A DNA stretch of 64,000 nt from DGNJ01 sp002388905 (GTDB lineage: Bacteria; Pseudomonadota; Gammaproteobacteria; Pseudomonadales; Porticoccaceae): positions 1 to 64,000 of the forward strand of contig DAITSJ010000013.1 in the NCBI GenBank assembly GCA_036843405.1, read 5' to 3'. Positions 25,612 through 34,864 of this stretch are shown in pieces. A model generated the notes under the pieces. It did not search any database. It saw only the letters and a program-made list of their open reading frames with translations, and had not been told where the DNA came from. Position numbers and translations under genes: made by a program. The stretch's first letter is position 1; the number at the start of each line of letters is the position of its first letter.

Positions 25612-26439
25612 TCAATCCTCGATGGAAATCTCGGGTCCGCCACCCTGGAGATTTTCCAGGGCCTCCCGCAACCGTCCGGCGATGGCCTGGTATTCCCCGG
25701 CGATCAGGCTGTCCGGTTCCCGGATGACCGTGGGCATACCGTTGTCGGTCTCCTCGCGGATGCGGCGGTCCAGGGGCAGCGACCCCAGCAGCGGCACCTG
25801 GTATTCCCCGGACACCTTGAGGCCACCGCCCTCGCCGAAGATGGGCTCCATATGGCCGCAGTTGGAGCAGATATGCATGGCCATGTTCTCGACGATGCCG
25901 AGCACCGGGATATCCACCTTGCGGAACATCTCGATACCCTTGCGGGCGTCGCTCAAGGCGATGTCCTGGGGGGTGGTGACAATCACCGCCCCGGAGACCC
26001 GGGCCTTCTGGGCCAGGGTCAGTTGGATGTCGCCGGTGCCCGGGGGCATGTCCACGATAAGCACGTCCAGTTTTCCCCAGAGTGTCTGTTCGAGCATCTG
26101 CACCAGTGCGCCCCCCGCCATGGGACCCCGCCAGACCATGGGTGTGTTATCCGTGGCCAGGTAGCCCATGCTCATGGAGGCGATGCCGTGGGCCCGTACC
26201 GGTTTCATGTACTTGTCGTCCACCAGCTGCGGCCGCGATCCGGCATCGATGCCCAGCATGCGGGCCTGGCTGGGACCGTAGATATCGGCGTCGAGCAGCC
26301 CCACTGCCTGGCCTTCCCCGGCCAGGGCCAGGGCCAGGTTTACGGCCGTGGTGGATTTGCCCACGCCGCCCTTGCCCGAGGCGACGGCGACGATGTAGGT
26401 GACCTGGCCGAGACCGGCCGACGGGTGTGTCTCTGCCAT
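25612..26439 (-). CDS. apbC: Iron-sulfur cluster carrier ATPase ApbC/Mrp
   Basis: A 275-aa P-loop ATPase of the Mrp/NBP35 family that carries Fe-S clusters to apoproteins. The deviant Walker A is ASGKGGVGKSTT (near 20-31), and the paired cysteines for the bridging cluster are in MHICSNCGHMEPIFG. It lacks the N-terminal DUF59 extension of longer homologues. The ATG at 26439 has AGGAG upstream; a longer in-frame opening to 26523 would run into the metG promoter region. It is divergent from metG, as in E. coli. Confidence 0.95.
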   Translation of the reverse strand: MAETHPSAGLGQVTYIVAVASGKGGVGKSTTAVNLALALAGEGQAVGLLDADIYGPSQARMLGIDAGSRPQLVDDKYMKPVRAHGIASMSMGYLATDNTPMVWRGPMAGGALVQMLEQTLWGKLDVLIVDMPPGTGDIQLTLAQKARVSGAVIVTTPQDIALSDARKGIEMFRKVDIPVLGIVENMAMHICSNCGHMEPIFGEGGGLKVSGEYQVPLLGSLPLDRRIREETDNGMPTVIREPDSLIAGEYQAIAGRLREALENLQGGGPEISIED

Positions 26440-26534
26440 TTTCCGCTCCTGATGAAATACGGTGGAAAAAACGCTATAGTTGCGCCCCCGAAAATCACCC
26501 CGATCCCCTGACCGGACGCTCAAACCGAGGGCCC

Positions 26535-28565
26535 ATGACCGATTCCCGCAACATTCTCGTCACCAGCGCGCTTCCCTACGCCAATGGCGACATCCATCTC
26601 GGCCACCTGGTGGAGTATATCCAGACCGATATCTGGGTCCGGTTCCAGAAGCTGCGGGGGCACGCATGTTACTACGTCTGTGCCGACGATGCCCACGGTA
26701 CCGCCATCATGCTCAAGGCGGAAGAACTGGGAATCACTTCCGAACAACTGATCGACCAGGTCAAGGCCCGCCACGAGCGGGATTTCGCGGACTTCCATAT
26801 CGCGTTCGACAATTACCACTCCACCCATTCCGAGGAAAACCGGCAGTTTTCCGAGGCCATATTCCGGGCCCTGTCGGACAATGGCCATATTGCCAGCCGG
26901 GAAATTACCCAGGCCTATGACCCGGAAAAAAAGCTTTTCCTGGCCGACCGCTATATCAAGGGTACCTGCCCCCGCTGCGGCGCCGACGACCAGTACGGGG
27001 ACAACTGCGAAAGTTGCGGCGCCACCTATACCCCCACCGAGCTGGTCAATCCCCGCTCGGCCATCTCCGGCGCCGTGCCGGTGGAAAAGGCGTCGACCCA
27101 CTATTTTTTCAAACTCCCGGATTTTGTCGATTTCCTGAAAGACTGGATCCGCTCCGGCCACGTGGCCGAGGAAACCGCCAACAAACTTGACGAGTGGCTG
27201 GAGGGTGGCCTGCGGGAATGGGATATCAGCCGCGACGCCCCCTACTTCGGTTTCGAGATTCCCGGCGCGCCGGGCAAGTATTTCTACGTCTGGCTGGATG
27301 CCCCCATCGGCTACATGGCCAGCTTCAAGAACCTGTGCGACCGGGAAGGGCTGGACTTCGATGCCTTCTGGAAGCGGGACTCGGAGGCGGAGCTTTACCA
27401 CTTTATCGGCAAGGACATCGTCAACTTCCACGCCCTGTTCTGGCCCGCCATGCTCGACAGTGCCGGCTATCGCACCCCCACCCGCATCTGCGTGCATGGC
27501 TTTCTCACGGTCAATGGCAAGAAAATGTCCAAGTCCCGGGGTACTTTTATCAATGCCCGGGCCTACCTGGACCACCTGGACCCGGAATACCTGCGCTATT
27601 ACTTCGCCGCCAAGCTCTCCAGCGGTGTCGAGGACCTGGACCTGAACCTCGATGACTTTGTCCAGAAGGTCAACAGCGACCTGGTGGGCAAGGTGGTCAA
27701 TATCGCCAGTCGCTGCGCCAGGTTCATTACCCGCGACAGCGATGGCATGCTCGCCGGCTCGGTGGCGGACGAGACACTCTGGCGGCAGGCCAGCGAGGCC
27801 GCCGACAGTATCGCCGCCGCATACGAAAACCGGGAATTCGGCCGCGCCGTACGGGAAATCATGGCCATCGCCGATGCCGCCAACGAGTACATCGCGGCAA
27901 AAGAACCCTGGAAACTGGCCAAGGAGTCGGGCCGGGAAACGGAGGTCCAGGCCATCTGTTCCCTGGGAATCAACCTCTTCCGGGTCCTGATGGTCTACCT
28001 GAAGCCGGTATTGCCCGCCATGGCCGCCAAGGCCGAGGCCTTCCTCGACGACAACCTTTCCTGGAACAGCGCCAGCCGGCCGCTGCTCAACCACAGGATC
28101 AACAAATTCAAGCCGCTGATGCAGCGGGTGGAAAAGACCGGAGTGGACGCCATGGTGGAATCGAGCCGGGACCAGCTGGCGGTCGACAACGCCGGTGCAC
28201 AAGCGCCGGCGCCCGGCCCCCTGGCCGACGACCCCCTGGCCGGGGAAATCGCCTTCGACGATTTTATCAAGGTAGACCTGCGGGTGGCCCGGATTGTCAG
28301 GGCGACCCACGTCGACGGCGCCGACAAGCTTCTGCAACTGACCCTGGACATCGGCGGCGAGACCCGCAACGTGTTTTCCGGCATCAAGTCCCGGTACAAG
28401 CCCGAGGAACTGGAAGGCCGGCTCACGGTCATGGTGGCCAACCTGGCACCGCGCAAGATGCGCTTCGGCGTATCCGAAGGCATGGTTCTGGCCGCCGGCG
28501 ACAAAAAGGGTATCTACCTGCTGTCACCCGATAGCGGGGCGGAGCCGGGAATGCGGGTGACTTGA
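26535..28565 (+). CDS. metG: Methionyl-tRNA synthetase
   Basis: A 676-aa class I aminoacyl-tRNA synthetase. The HIGH-like motif is HLGHL (near residue 20), the zinc knuckles are CPRCGADDQYGDNCESC (about 145-161), and the signature loop KMSKSRG is near residue 333. An anticodon-binding helical domain follows, then the C-terminal EMAP/Trbp111-like tRNA-binding dimerisation domain (about 565-676, FIKVDLRVARIV). A -10-like TATAGT lies at about 26475 in the shared promoter region with apbC. A REP-like pair lies just beyond the stop. Confidence 0.98.
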   Translation: MTDSRNILVTSALPYANGDIHLGHLVEYIQTDIWVRFQKLRGHACYYVCADDAHGTAIMLKAEELGITSEQLIDQVKARHERDFADFHIAFDNYHSTHSEENRQFSEAIFRALSDNGHIASREITQAYDPEKKLFLADRYIKGTCPRCGADDQYGDNCESCGATYTPTELVNPRSAISGAVPVEKASTHYFFKLPDFVDFLKDWIRSGHVAEETANKLDEWLEGGLREWDISRDAPYFGFEIPGAPGKYFYVWLDAPIGYMASFKNLCDREGLDFDAFWKRDSEAELYHFIGKDIVNFHALFWPAMLDSAGYRTPTRICVHGFLTVNGKKMSKSRGTFINARAYLDHLDPEYLRYYFAAKLSSGVEDLDLNLDDFVQKVNSDLVGKVVNIASRCARFITRDSDGMLAGSVADETLWRQASEAADSIAAAYENREFGRAVREIMAIADAANEYIAAKEPWKLAKESGRETEVQAICSLGINLFRVLMVYLKPVLPAMAAKAEAFLDDNLSWNSASRPLLNHRINKFKPLMQRVEKTGVDAMVESSRDQLAVDNAGAQAPAPGPLADDPLAGEIAFDDFIKVDLRVARIVRATHVDGADKLLQLTLDIGGETRNVFSGIKSRYKPEELEGRLTVMVANLAPRKMRFGVSEGMVLAAGDKKGIYLLSPDSGAEPGMRVT

Positions 28566-28571
28566 AGGCAA

Positions 28572-28653
28572 TATCGCGGGCAAGGCCCGCTCCCACACCG
28601 GTAGCACCGGCGGTGGTGAATCCCTCACTGTGGGAGCGATCCTAGATCGCGAA
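28572..28653. repeat. REP-like inverted pair (BIME-like)
   Basis: Two elements in opposite orientation share the core TGTGGGAGCG followed by a short palindrome ending in GCGA. One is on the minus strand (28597-28572) and one on the plus strand (28629-28653), with a GC-rich spacer. Each forms its own hairpin and the pair could form a larger cruciform. This resembles the REP sequences of Pseudomonas and relatives, which are dispersed by RAYT transposases. It occupies the metG-rsxA intergenic region. Confidence 0.75.
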
Positions 28654-28775
28654 TTTGTGAGAACATCGGTGCGACGCTCCTTTATCGGCACAACCGATAA
28701 GCAAGACACGCTTTTTCGATTTTCCAAGAAAAAACTAATCTGAGACAATGCAGGCGGTTCAAAGAGGCGCAGTCC

Positions 28776-29351
28776 ATGCAAGATATCGCCATCATCCTGA
28801 TCAGCGCCGTGTTGGTGAACAACTTTGTGTTGGTCCAGTTCCTGGGCCTGTGCCCCTTCATGGGCGTTTCGAACAAGCTGGAAACCGCCATCGGCATGTC
28901 CAGCGCCACCACCTTCGTGCTGACTCTGGCGGCCATCTCCAGTTACCTGGTCAATACCTGGGTGCTGCAACCCCTGGGGCTCGAATACCTGCGCACCATC
29001 GCGTTTATCCTGGTTATCGCCGTGGTGGTGCAGTTCACGCGCCTGTTCATCGAGAAATCCAGCCCCCTCCTTTACCGGGTGCTGGGTGTGTTTCTGCCCC
29101 TGATTACCACTAACTGCGCGGTGCTGGGCGTGGCCCTGCAAAACACCATGCGCGACCGCGGCTTCCTGGAAGCCTCCCTGTACGGCTTCGGCGCCGCCGT
29201 CGGCTTCTCCCTGGTACTGGTGCTGTTCGCCGCCATGCGCGAGCGGCTGGCCGTGGCCGATGTCCCCGAGCCGTTCCGGGGACCGGCCATCGGCATGATC
29301 ACGGCCGGGCTGATGTCCCTGGCCTTCATGGGTTTCAGCGGGTTGGTATAA
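28776..29351 (+). CDS. rsxA: Electron transport complex subunit RsxA/RnfA
   Basis: A 191-aa six-helix membrane subunit of the Rnf/Rsx complex, which couples NADH-ferredoxin electron transfer to ion pumping. NNFVLVQFLGLCPFMGVSNK and LPLITTNCAVLGVAL are invariant; each half has a cysteine (LGLC, TNC) that can help bind the membrane-embedded [2Fe-2S] cluster shared with RsxE. First gene of the rsxABCDGE operon. Confidence 0.97.
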   Translation: MQDIAIILISAVLVNNFVLVQFLGLCPFMGVSNKLETAIGMSSATTFVLTLAAISSYLVNTWVLQPLGLEYLRTIAFILVIAVVVQFTRLFIEKSSPLLYRVLGVFLPLITTNCAVLGVALQNTMRDRGFLEASLYGFGAAVGFSLVLVLFAAMRERLAVADVPEPFRGPAIGMITAGLMSLAFMGFSGLV

Positions 29352-29357
29352 GCGGCC

Positions 29358-29999
29358 ATGATTGAGGTTATCGCCCAACACCCGCTGCTGGCCGCGCTTA
29401 TTGCGCTGGTGGGGCTCGCCGTTGTATTCGGGGCGGTGCTCGGCTATGCAGCGGTCAAGTTCCGGGTCGAGGGGGATCCAATCGTCGACCAGATCGACGA
29501 ACTGCTGCCCCAGACCCAGTGCGGCCAGTGCGGCTATCCGGGCTGTCGCCCCTATGCCGAGGCCATCGCCGATGGCGACGCCATCAACAAATGCCCGCCG
29601 GGTGGCCAGGGCACCATTAACGCCCTGGCGGGCCTGCTCGATGTGCCGGCGCCCGAACTGGATGCCGAACACGGCGAGGAAAGCGACATCAAGAAAGTGG
29701 CCTATATCCGCGAGGACGAGTGCATCGGTTGTACCAAGTGCATCCAGGCCTGTCCGGTCGACGCCATCCTCGGGGCCGCCAAACAGATGCACACGGTCAT
29801 CGTCGACGAGTGCACCGGCTGTGACCTCTGTGTGGAGCCCTGCCCGGTGGACTGTATCGAGATGCGCCCGGTGGAACAGGGCATCGGCGACTGGCGGTGG
29901 GACCTGCCCGAACCCCCGGCCCGGCACCTTAAAGGACTCAAATCCACCGACCTGATCGCCACCGACCGCTCGTCCGACAAGGGGAGCCGGGCGGCATGA
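29358..29999 (+). CDS. rsxB: Electron transport complex subunit RsxB/RnfB
   Basis: A 213-aa ferredoxin subunit. An N-terminal anchor (about 8-30) is followed by a 4Fe-4S domain starting at C55 (CGQCGYPGC) and two 4Fe-4S ferredoxin motifs, CIGCTKCIQACP and CTGCDLCVEPCP. It accepts electrons from or donates them to soluble ferredoxin. Its stop overlaps rsxC (ATGA). Confidence 0.97.
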   Translation: MIEVIAQHPLLAALIALVGLAVVFGAVLGYAAVKFRVEGDPIVDQIDELLPQTQCGQCGYPGCRPYAEAIADGDAINKCPPGGQGTINALAGLLDVPAPELDAEHGEESDIKKVAYIREDECIGCTKCIQACPVDAILGAAKQMHTVIVDECTGCDLCVEPCPVDCIEMRPVEQGIGDWRWDLPEPPARHLKGLKSTDLIATDRSSDKGSRAA

Positions 30000-32251
30000 G
30001 GAAAACCTGGACCACCCCGGGCGGCGTTCATCCCCCGGACAACAAGCGCCAATCCCTGGGGGAATCCATCGGCTCCCTGCCGCTGCCGGACCGGCTGATC
30101 CTGCCCCTCAACCAACATATCGGCGCCTTCGCCAGGCCCCTGGTGGCCGAGGGCGACAAGGTGCTTAAAGGCCAGATGATCGCCGAACCCGGCGGCTTTA
30201 TCAGTGCCGCCATCCACGCGCCCACGTCCGGTACCGTCGAGTCCGTTATCGAGCACCCGGTTCCCCACCCGTCGGGCATGAGCGCCGACTGCGTGATTCT
30301 GGCCCCCGATGGCGAAGAGCGCTGGATCGAGCACCACGGCGTGGAAGATTACCTGTCCGCGAGCCCCTCCGCCCTGCTGGGCCTGATCCGTGACGCCGGC
30401 ATCACCGGGCTGGGCGGCGCGGGCTTTCCCACGGAGGTGAAGCTCGGTCCGCGCAAGCCCATCGAGACCCTGATTATCAACGGCACCGAATGCGAACCCT
30501 ACATCACCGCCGACCACGCCCTGATGCGCGAGCGGGCCGCGGACATCGTCGAGGGCATCAGGATCCTGGCCCATTTGCTGGGTGACCCCCGGGAGATATT
30601 GATCGGCATCGAGGACAACAAGGAGGATGCCTACGACGCCCTGTTGCCCCACCTGGACGGCACCGCCATCGAACTGGTGGAGTTTCCCACCAAATACCCA
30701 TCCGGGGGCGAGAAACAGCTGATCCAGATCCTCACGGGCCGGGAAGTGCCCAGCGGCAAACTCCCCATTGACCTGGGCATCGTCTGCCAGAACGTGGGCA
30801 CCACCTACGCCGTCTACCGGGCGGTACGCCACGGCGAACCCCTGATCAGCCGTATCACCACCGTCACCGGCGAGGCGCTGGCCACAAATCGCAACTACGA
30901 GGTGTTGCTGGGCACCCCCATCCGCCACCTGCTGGTCTGCAACGGCTTTAGCGAAGAGCGCTGTGAGCGCCTGATCATGGGTGGCCCCATGATGGGCTTT
31001 ACCCTGCAGAACCCCGAGGTGCCGGTGATCAAGACAACCAACTGCATCCTGGCGCCGGACCTGCGCGAAATCCCGCCGGACCCCATGGCCCAGCCCTGCA
31101 TCCGCTGCGGCCTCTGCGCCGAGGCCTGTCCCGCTTCGTTGCTGCCCCAGCAACTCTACTGGTACGCACAATCCCAAAACCATGAGCGGCTGGAAGCCCA
31201 CAGCCTGTTCGACTGCATCGAGTGCGGCGCGTGCGCCTATGTCTGCCCCAGCAACATTCCCCTGGTGCAGTACTACCGGGCCGCCAAGGGCGAGATCCGC
31301 AAGCTCGCCGAAGAGCGCAAGAAATCCGATCACGCCCGCCAGCGCTTCGAGTTCCACAAGGCCCGCCAGGAGCGCCTTGAGGCCGAGAAAGCCGCCAAAC
31401 GCGAAGCCCGCCGCAAGGCCGCCGAGGCCGCAAAGGAAACCGCGGCGACGGGCGCCCCCAAAAAAGGCAAGGGTTCCGCCGACGACATTATCGCCATGGC
31501 CAAGGCCCGTGCCGCCGAACGCAAGGCCTCGCCAGAACAGGCCCGGGCCAAGCTGGAGCGGGGCGTGGAATCGGCCAGGGACCGGCTGAAAGCGGCGGAG
31601 GAAAAACTCGCCGAAGCACAACGGGAGGCCATCGAGGGAGAAGCCCTGGAAAAGCTCCGCGCCCGCGTCGAGACGGCAAGGCTCAAACTGGGAGAAGCCG
31701 AACGCAAATTGCAGCAGGAAGTGAAGCCTGCAGAAGTGGAGTCTGCAAAGGACACCGGGAAAACGGTCGCCGCGAAAATGCAGCAAAGCCCGCGGGAGCA
31801 GCTGGAGAAGAAGATTGCCACGCTGCGCGAGCGTATCGCCGGCACCGAGGCCAAGATCGCCGACATCGCCGATGCCACCACTGTCGAGGCCATGCGCAAG
31901 GGCCTGGACAAGCAACAGCAAAAACTCCGGGACGCCGAGCGCGAACTGGCCGAATTGCCCCCCGACGCCCAGGAACCGGGGGAAGATCCGGTGGCCGCCG
32001 ATGCCGCGGCCGCCGCCATCGCCCGGGCCCAGGCGCGTATCGAGGCCCGGCAAAGCCAGACGCCCGAGCAGCAACGACAGGCCCGCATCGAATCCCTGCG
32101 CCAGCGCATCGACAAGGCGGAGCAGAAACTCGCCAGGGCCGAGGCCGAGGGGTCGGAGCATATCGACACCCTGAGAACCTCTGTGGACAAGCTCCGCGCC
32201 AAACTCGATACCGAGCAGCGGGAAGCAGGCGGCATCGAGGAGAATTCCTGA
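29996..32251 (+). CDS. rsxC: Electron transport complex subunit RsxC/RnfC
   Basis: A 751-aa peripheral subunit that binds NADH/FMN and two 4Fe-4S clusters. The Fe-S motifs start at C368 (CIRCGLCAEACP) and C407 (CIECGACAYVCP). GGAGFPTEVKL (near 141-151) is the flavin/NADH region. Beyond residue about 445 there is a very long Lys/Glu/Ala/Arg-rich, predicted coiled-coil tail of roughly 300 residues, found in gammaproteobacterial RsxC but absent from clostridial RnfC. Overlaps rsxB; 3 nt before rsxD. Confidence 0.96.
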   Translation: MRKTWTTPGGVHPPDNKRQSLGESIGSLPLPDRLILPLNQHIGAFARPLVAEGDKVLKGQMIAEPGGFISAAIHAPTSGTVESVIEHPVPHPSGMSADCVILAPDGEERWIEHHGVEDYLSASPSALLGLIRDAGITGLGGAGFPTEVKLGPRKPIETLIINGTECEPYITADHALMRERAADIVEGIRILAHLLGDPREILIGIEDNKEDAYDALLPHLDGTAIELVEFPTKYPSGGEKQLIQILTGREVPSGKLPIDLGIVCQNVGTTYAVYRAVRHGEPLISRITTVTGEALATNRNYEVLLGTPIRHLLVCNGFSEERCERLIMGGPMMGFTLQNPEVPVIKTTNCILAPDLREIPPDPMAQPCIRCGLCAEACPASLLPQQLYWYAQSQNHERLEAHSLFDCIECGACAYVCPSNIPLVQYYRAAKGEIRKLAEERKKSDHARQRFEFHKARQERLEAEKAAKREARRKAAEAAKETAATGAPKKGKGSADDIIAMAKARAAERKASPEQARAKLERGVESARDRLKAAEEKLAEAQREAIEGEALEKLRARVETARLKLGEAERKLQQEVKPAEVESAKDTGKTVAAKMQQSPREQLEKKIATLRERIAGTEAKIADIADATTVEAMRKGLDKQQQKLRDAERELAELPPDAQEPGEDPVAADAAAAAIARAQARIEARQSQTPEQQRQARIESLRQRIDKAEQKLARAEAEGSEHIDTLRTSVDKLRAKLDTEQREAGGIEENS

Positions 32252-32254
32252 GCC

Positions 32255-33325
32255 ATGGTATTCACCCGCGCCTCCTCGCCCCACGGCCACGCGCCTCTGG
32301 ACACCCGCCGGGTCATGCAGTACGTGCTCCTGGCGACGATACCGGGGCTGGTGGCCCTGACCTGGAACTTCGGCTGGGGCTCGCTGATCAACATCGTCCT
32401 GGCGTGCCTGGTGGCCGTGGCCTGCGAAGCGGGCGTCATGGCCATCCGCCGCCGGCCGGTGATTTTCTATCTGCGCGACCACAGCGCCCTGGTCACCGCC
32501 TGCCTGCTGGGCCTGGCCCTGCCGCCCCTGGCCCCGTGGTGGCTTGTGGTGCTGGCCACCGGCTTTGCCATCGTCGTTGCCAAGCACCTCTATGGAGGCC
32601 TCGGCTACAACCCCTTCAACCCGGCCATGGTGGGTTATGTGGTGGCGCTGATTTCCTTCCCGGTGGCCATGACCACCTGGATCACACCCCGGGACCTGCT
32701 CCCGGAGGGCGTCACCCTGCCCGGCCTGATTGAATCCGTGCGCATCGTCTTCGGCTTTGCCGGCACCGGCTCGGTCCTGGACGGCATCACCGGCGCCACG
32801 CCCCTGGATGCCTTCAAGCACCACAGCGGCCTGCTGGTGGAACAGATCCGTGCCCGGGAGCCCCTGTTCAGCGAGGCGGAGGTGGCCAGCTACGGCTGGG
32901 AATGGGTCAACCTGGGCTTTCTCGCCGGCGGCGTGTGGCTGCTCTACAAGCGGGTTTTCACCTGGCACGCCCCCATCGCCATGCTCTCCGCCCTGGCACT
33001 GATGGCAATGCTGTTCTACGACGGAGGCAGTTCGTCAAGCGGCGGGCCGGTACTCATGCACTTGCTGAGCGGCGCCACCATGCTGGGTGCGTTCTTTATC
33101 GTCACCGATCCGGTGAGTTCGGCCACCAGCAACCGGGGCCGCCTGGTTTTCGGCGCCGCCATCGGCATACTGATCTACGTCATCCGGGTCTGGGGCGGCT
33201 ATCCCGATGCCGTGGCCTTCGCCGTGCTGCTGATGAATTTCGCCGCCCCCATGATCGACAACTACAGCCTGCCGCGCACCTATGGCCAGAAAAAATCCCG
33301 CCGGGCAACGGAGAAAATGGAATGA
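32255..33325 (+). CDS. rsxD: Electron transport complex subunit RsxD/RnfD
   Basis: A 356-aa membrane subunit with eight to ten helices, homologous to NqrB. The covalent FMN site is T182 in DGITGATPLDAFK, flavinylated by ApbE. LYGGLGYNPFNPAMVGYV is another conserved segment. ATGA overlap with rsxG. ApbE is not encoded in the window. Confidence 0.96.
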   Translation: MVFTRASSPHGHAPLDTRRVMQYVLLATIPGLVALTWNFGWGSLINIVLACLVAVACEAGVMAIRRRPVIFYLRDHSALVTACLLGLALPPLAPWWLVVLATGFAIVVAKHLYGGLGYNPFNPAMVGYVVALISFPVAMTTWITPRDLLPEGVTLPGLIESVRIVFGFAGTGSVLDGITGATPLDAFKHHSGLLVEQIRAREPLFSEAEVASYGWEWVNLGFLAGGVWLLYKRVFTWHAPIAMLSALALMAMLFYDGGSSSSGGPVLMHLLSGATMLGAFFIVTDPVSSATSNRGRLVFGAAIGILIYVIRVWGGYPDAVAFAVLLMNFAAPMIDNYSLPRTYGQKKSRRATEKME

Positions 33326-34029
33326 GTTCGCCGGAAGACCAGGGCCCGGCACCGCCACGGCTGACCAGTTCGATCCGCTTTAACAGCCTGGTACTGGGGC
33401 TGTTTGCCCTGGTCACGGCATTGTTGCTGGCCACCACCTACCTGGGCACCCGCGACACCATCGCCGAAGCGGAACGGGAAGCCGCCCAGCGTTCGCTGCT
33501 GGAAATATTTCCACCGGACAGCCACGACAACGACCTGTTGGACGACACCATCCCGGTGCCCAAACCCTATTGGTCCACCCTGGGGCTGGACAAGGGTGGC
33601 GACATTCACGTGGCCAGGCGCGACGGCAGAATCGTCGGTTTTATTGTCCCCGCGGTGGCACCGGATGGCTACAATGGTGACATCCGCCTGCTGGTGGGCC
33701 TGCGACCCGACGGCACCATTGCCGGGGTGCGGGTGACCAGCCACAGCGAAACCCCGGGGCTGGGGGACAAGGTGGACCTGAAGATCAGCGACTGGATTCT
33801 CGGCTTTAACGGCAAGTCCCTGGGCAACCGGCGCCGGGAGGACTGGGCGGTAAAGAAAGACGGCGGCAGCTTCGATCAGTTCACCGGCGCCACCATCACG
33901 CCCCGGGCGGTGGTGGCCCGGGTCTTGCGCACGCTGCTGTTCTTCCGCGACCATGGCGGCGAACTGGTCAAGGCGGCGAAAAAGGCGACGCCGGCGGCCG
34001 CGACGACCACCAACTCCAAAGCAGATTGA
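33322..34029 (+). CDS. rsxG: Electron transport complex subunit RsxG/RnfG
   Basis: A 235-aa subunit with one N-terminal helix (about 25-45) and a periplasmic FMN-binding domain. The FMN is attached at T191 in DQFTGATITPRAV. VTSHSETPGLGDKV is the other conserved segment. The start overlaps the rsxD stop (ATGA). The open frame upstream of this ATG is antiparallel to nothing known and is just rsxD read in another frame. Confidence 0.95.
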   Translation: MSSPEDQGPAPPRLTSSIRFNSLVLGLFALVTALLLATTYLGTRDTIAEAEREAAQRSLLEIFPPDSHDNDLLDDTIPVPKPYWSTLGLDKGGDIHVARRDGRIVGFIVPAVAPDGYNGDIRLLVGLRPDGTIAGVRVTSHSETPGLGDKVDLKISDWILGFNGKSLGNRRREDWAVKKDGGSFDQFTGATITPRAVVARVLRTLLFFRDHGGELVKAAKKATPAAATTTNSKAD

Positions 34030-34037
34030 CGCAAACC

Positions 34038-34754
34038 ATGACGGATCAAAGTCAGTACGGCGAAATTGCCCGCAATGGCCTGTGGAACAACAACCCGGCC
34101 CTGGTACAGCTTCTGGGCCTGTGCCCGCTGCTGGCGGTAACCGGCACCGTGGTCAACGCCCTGGGGCTGGGGCTGGCCACCCTGCTGGTGCTGGTGGGGT
34201 CCAACCTGGTGGTGTCGCTGATCCGCCGCCAGGTTTCGGATGCAGTGCGCATCCCCGTGTTCGTGATGATCATCGCCACCTTCGTCACCTGCACCGAACT
34301 GTTGATGAAAGCCTATACCTACGAGCTCTACCAGATTCTGGGCATCTTTATTCCCCTCATCGTCACCAACTGCGCCATCCTCGGTCGGGCGGAAGCCTTC
34401 GCCAGCAAGAACGGTCTGCTGCCCTCGACCCTGGACGGCGTGATGATGGGACTCGGTTTCGGCGCCGTGCTCCTGGTCATCGGCGGCATTCGCGAGATCC
34501 TGGGCCACGGTACCCTGTTCGCCAACATGTCGCTGCTCTTCGGCCCGGTGGCGGAGGGCTGGCAACTGACCCTGTTCGGCGACGGCCAGGGCCTGCTGGT
34601 GGCAGTGCTGCCTCCAGGGGCCTTTCTGGTAACCGGCCTGCTCATCGCCCTGAAAAACGTTATCGACGGCCAGATCGCCCGTCGCCGGGCCGCCCGCCGG
34701 GCACCCGTTGCCAGGGGCTCCAAACGGGTTCGCACCACCGGAACCATCAGCTAG
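34038..34754 (+). CDS. rsxE: Electron transport complex subunit RsxE/RnfE
   Basis: A 238-aa six-helix subunit that pairs with RsxA. NGLWNNNPALVQLLGLCPLLAVTG and IPLIVTNCAILGRAEAFA are invariant and carry the two cysteines. The ATG at 34038 gives the usual N terminus; a TTG at 34026, overlapping the rsxG stop (TTGA), is possible. In many gammaproteobacteria nth follows; here an antiporter operon does, 110 nt later and without an obvious terminator. Confidence 0.95.
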   Translation: MTDQSQYGEIARNGLWNNNPALVQLLGLCPLLAVTGTVVNALGLGLATLLVLVGSNLVVSLIRRQVSDAVRIPVFVMIIATFVTCTELLMKAYTYELYQILGIFIPLIVTNCAILGRAEAFASKNGLLPSTLDGVMMGLGFGAVLLVIGGIREILGHGTLFANMSLLFGPVAEGWQLTLFGDGQGLLVAVLPPGAFLVTGLLIALKNVIDGQIARRRAARRAPVARGSKRVRTTGTIS

Positions 34755-34864
34755 AACGTCTGCTGCTCTCGGAGAGCGACGCCACGTGCCGCCCAGGGCC
34801 GTTCGCCTTGAGATGGCCCGGCAAGTCTCATACTATCAAGGCAACCCAGCAACCGGGAGTGACT

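Noticed and set aside
26520..28337. 605-codon minus-strand frame opposite metG
   Set aside because: Shadow of metG; no motif or ribosome binding site.
29702..32968. Long minus-strand open frame (1088 codons) opposite rsxB/rsxC/rsxD
   Set aside because: It spans several real genes on the other strand; composition is Gly/Gln/His-rich shadow sequence without domains.
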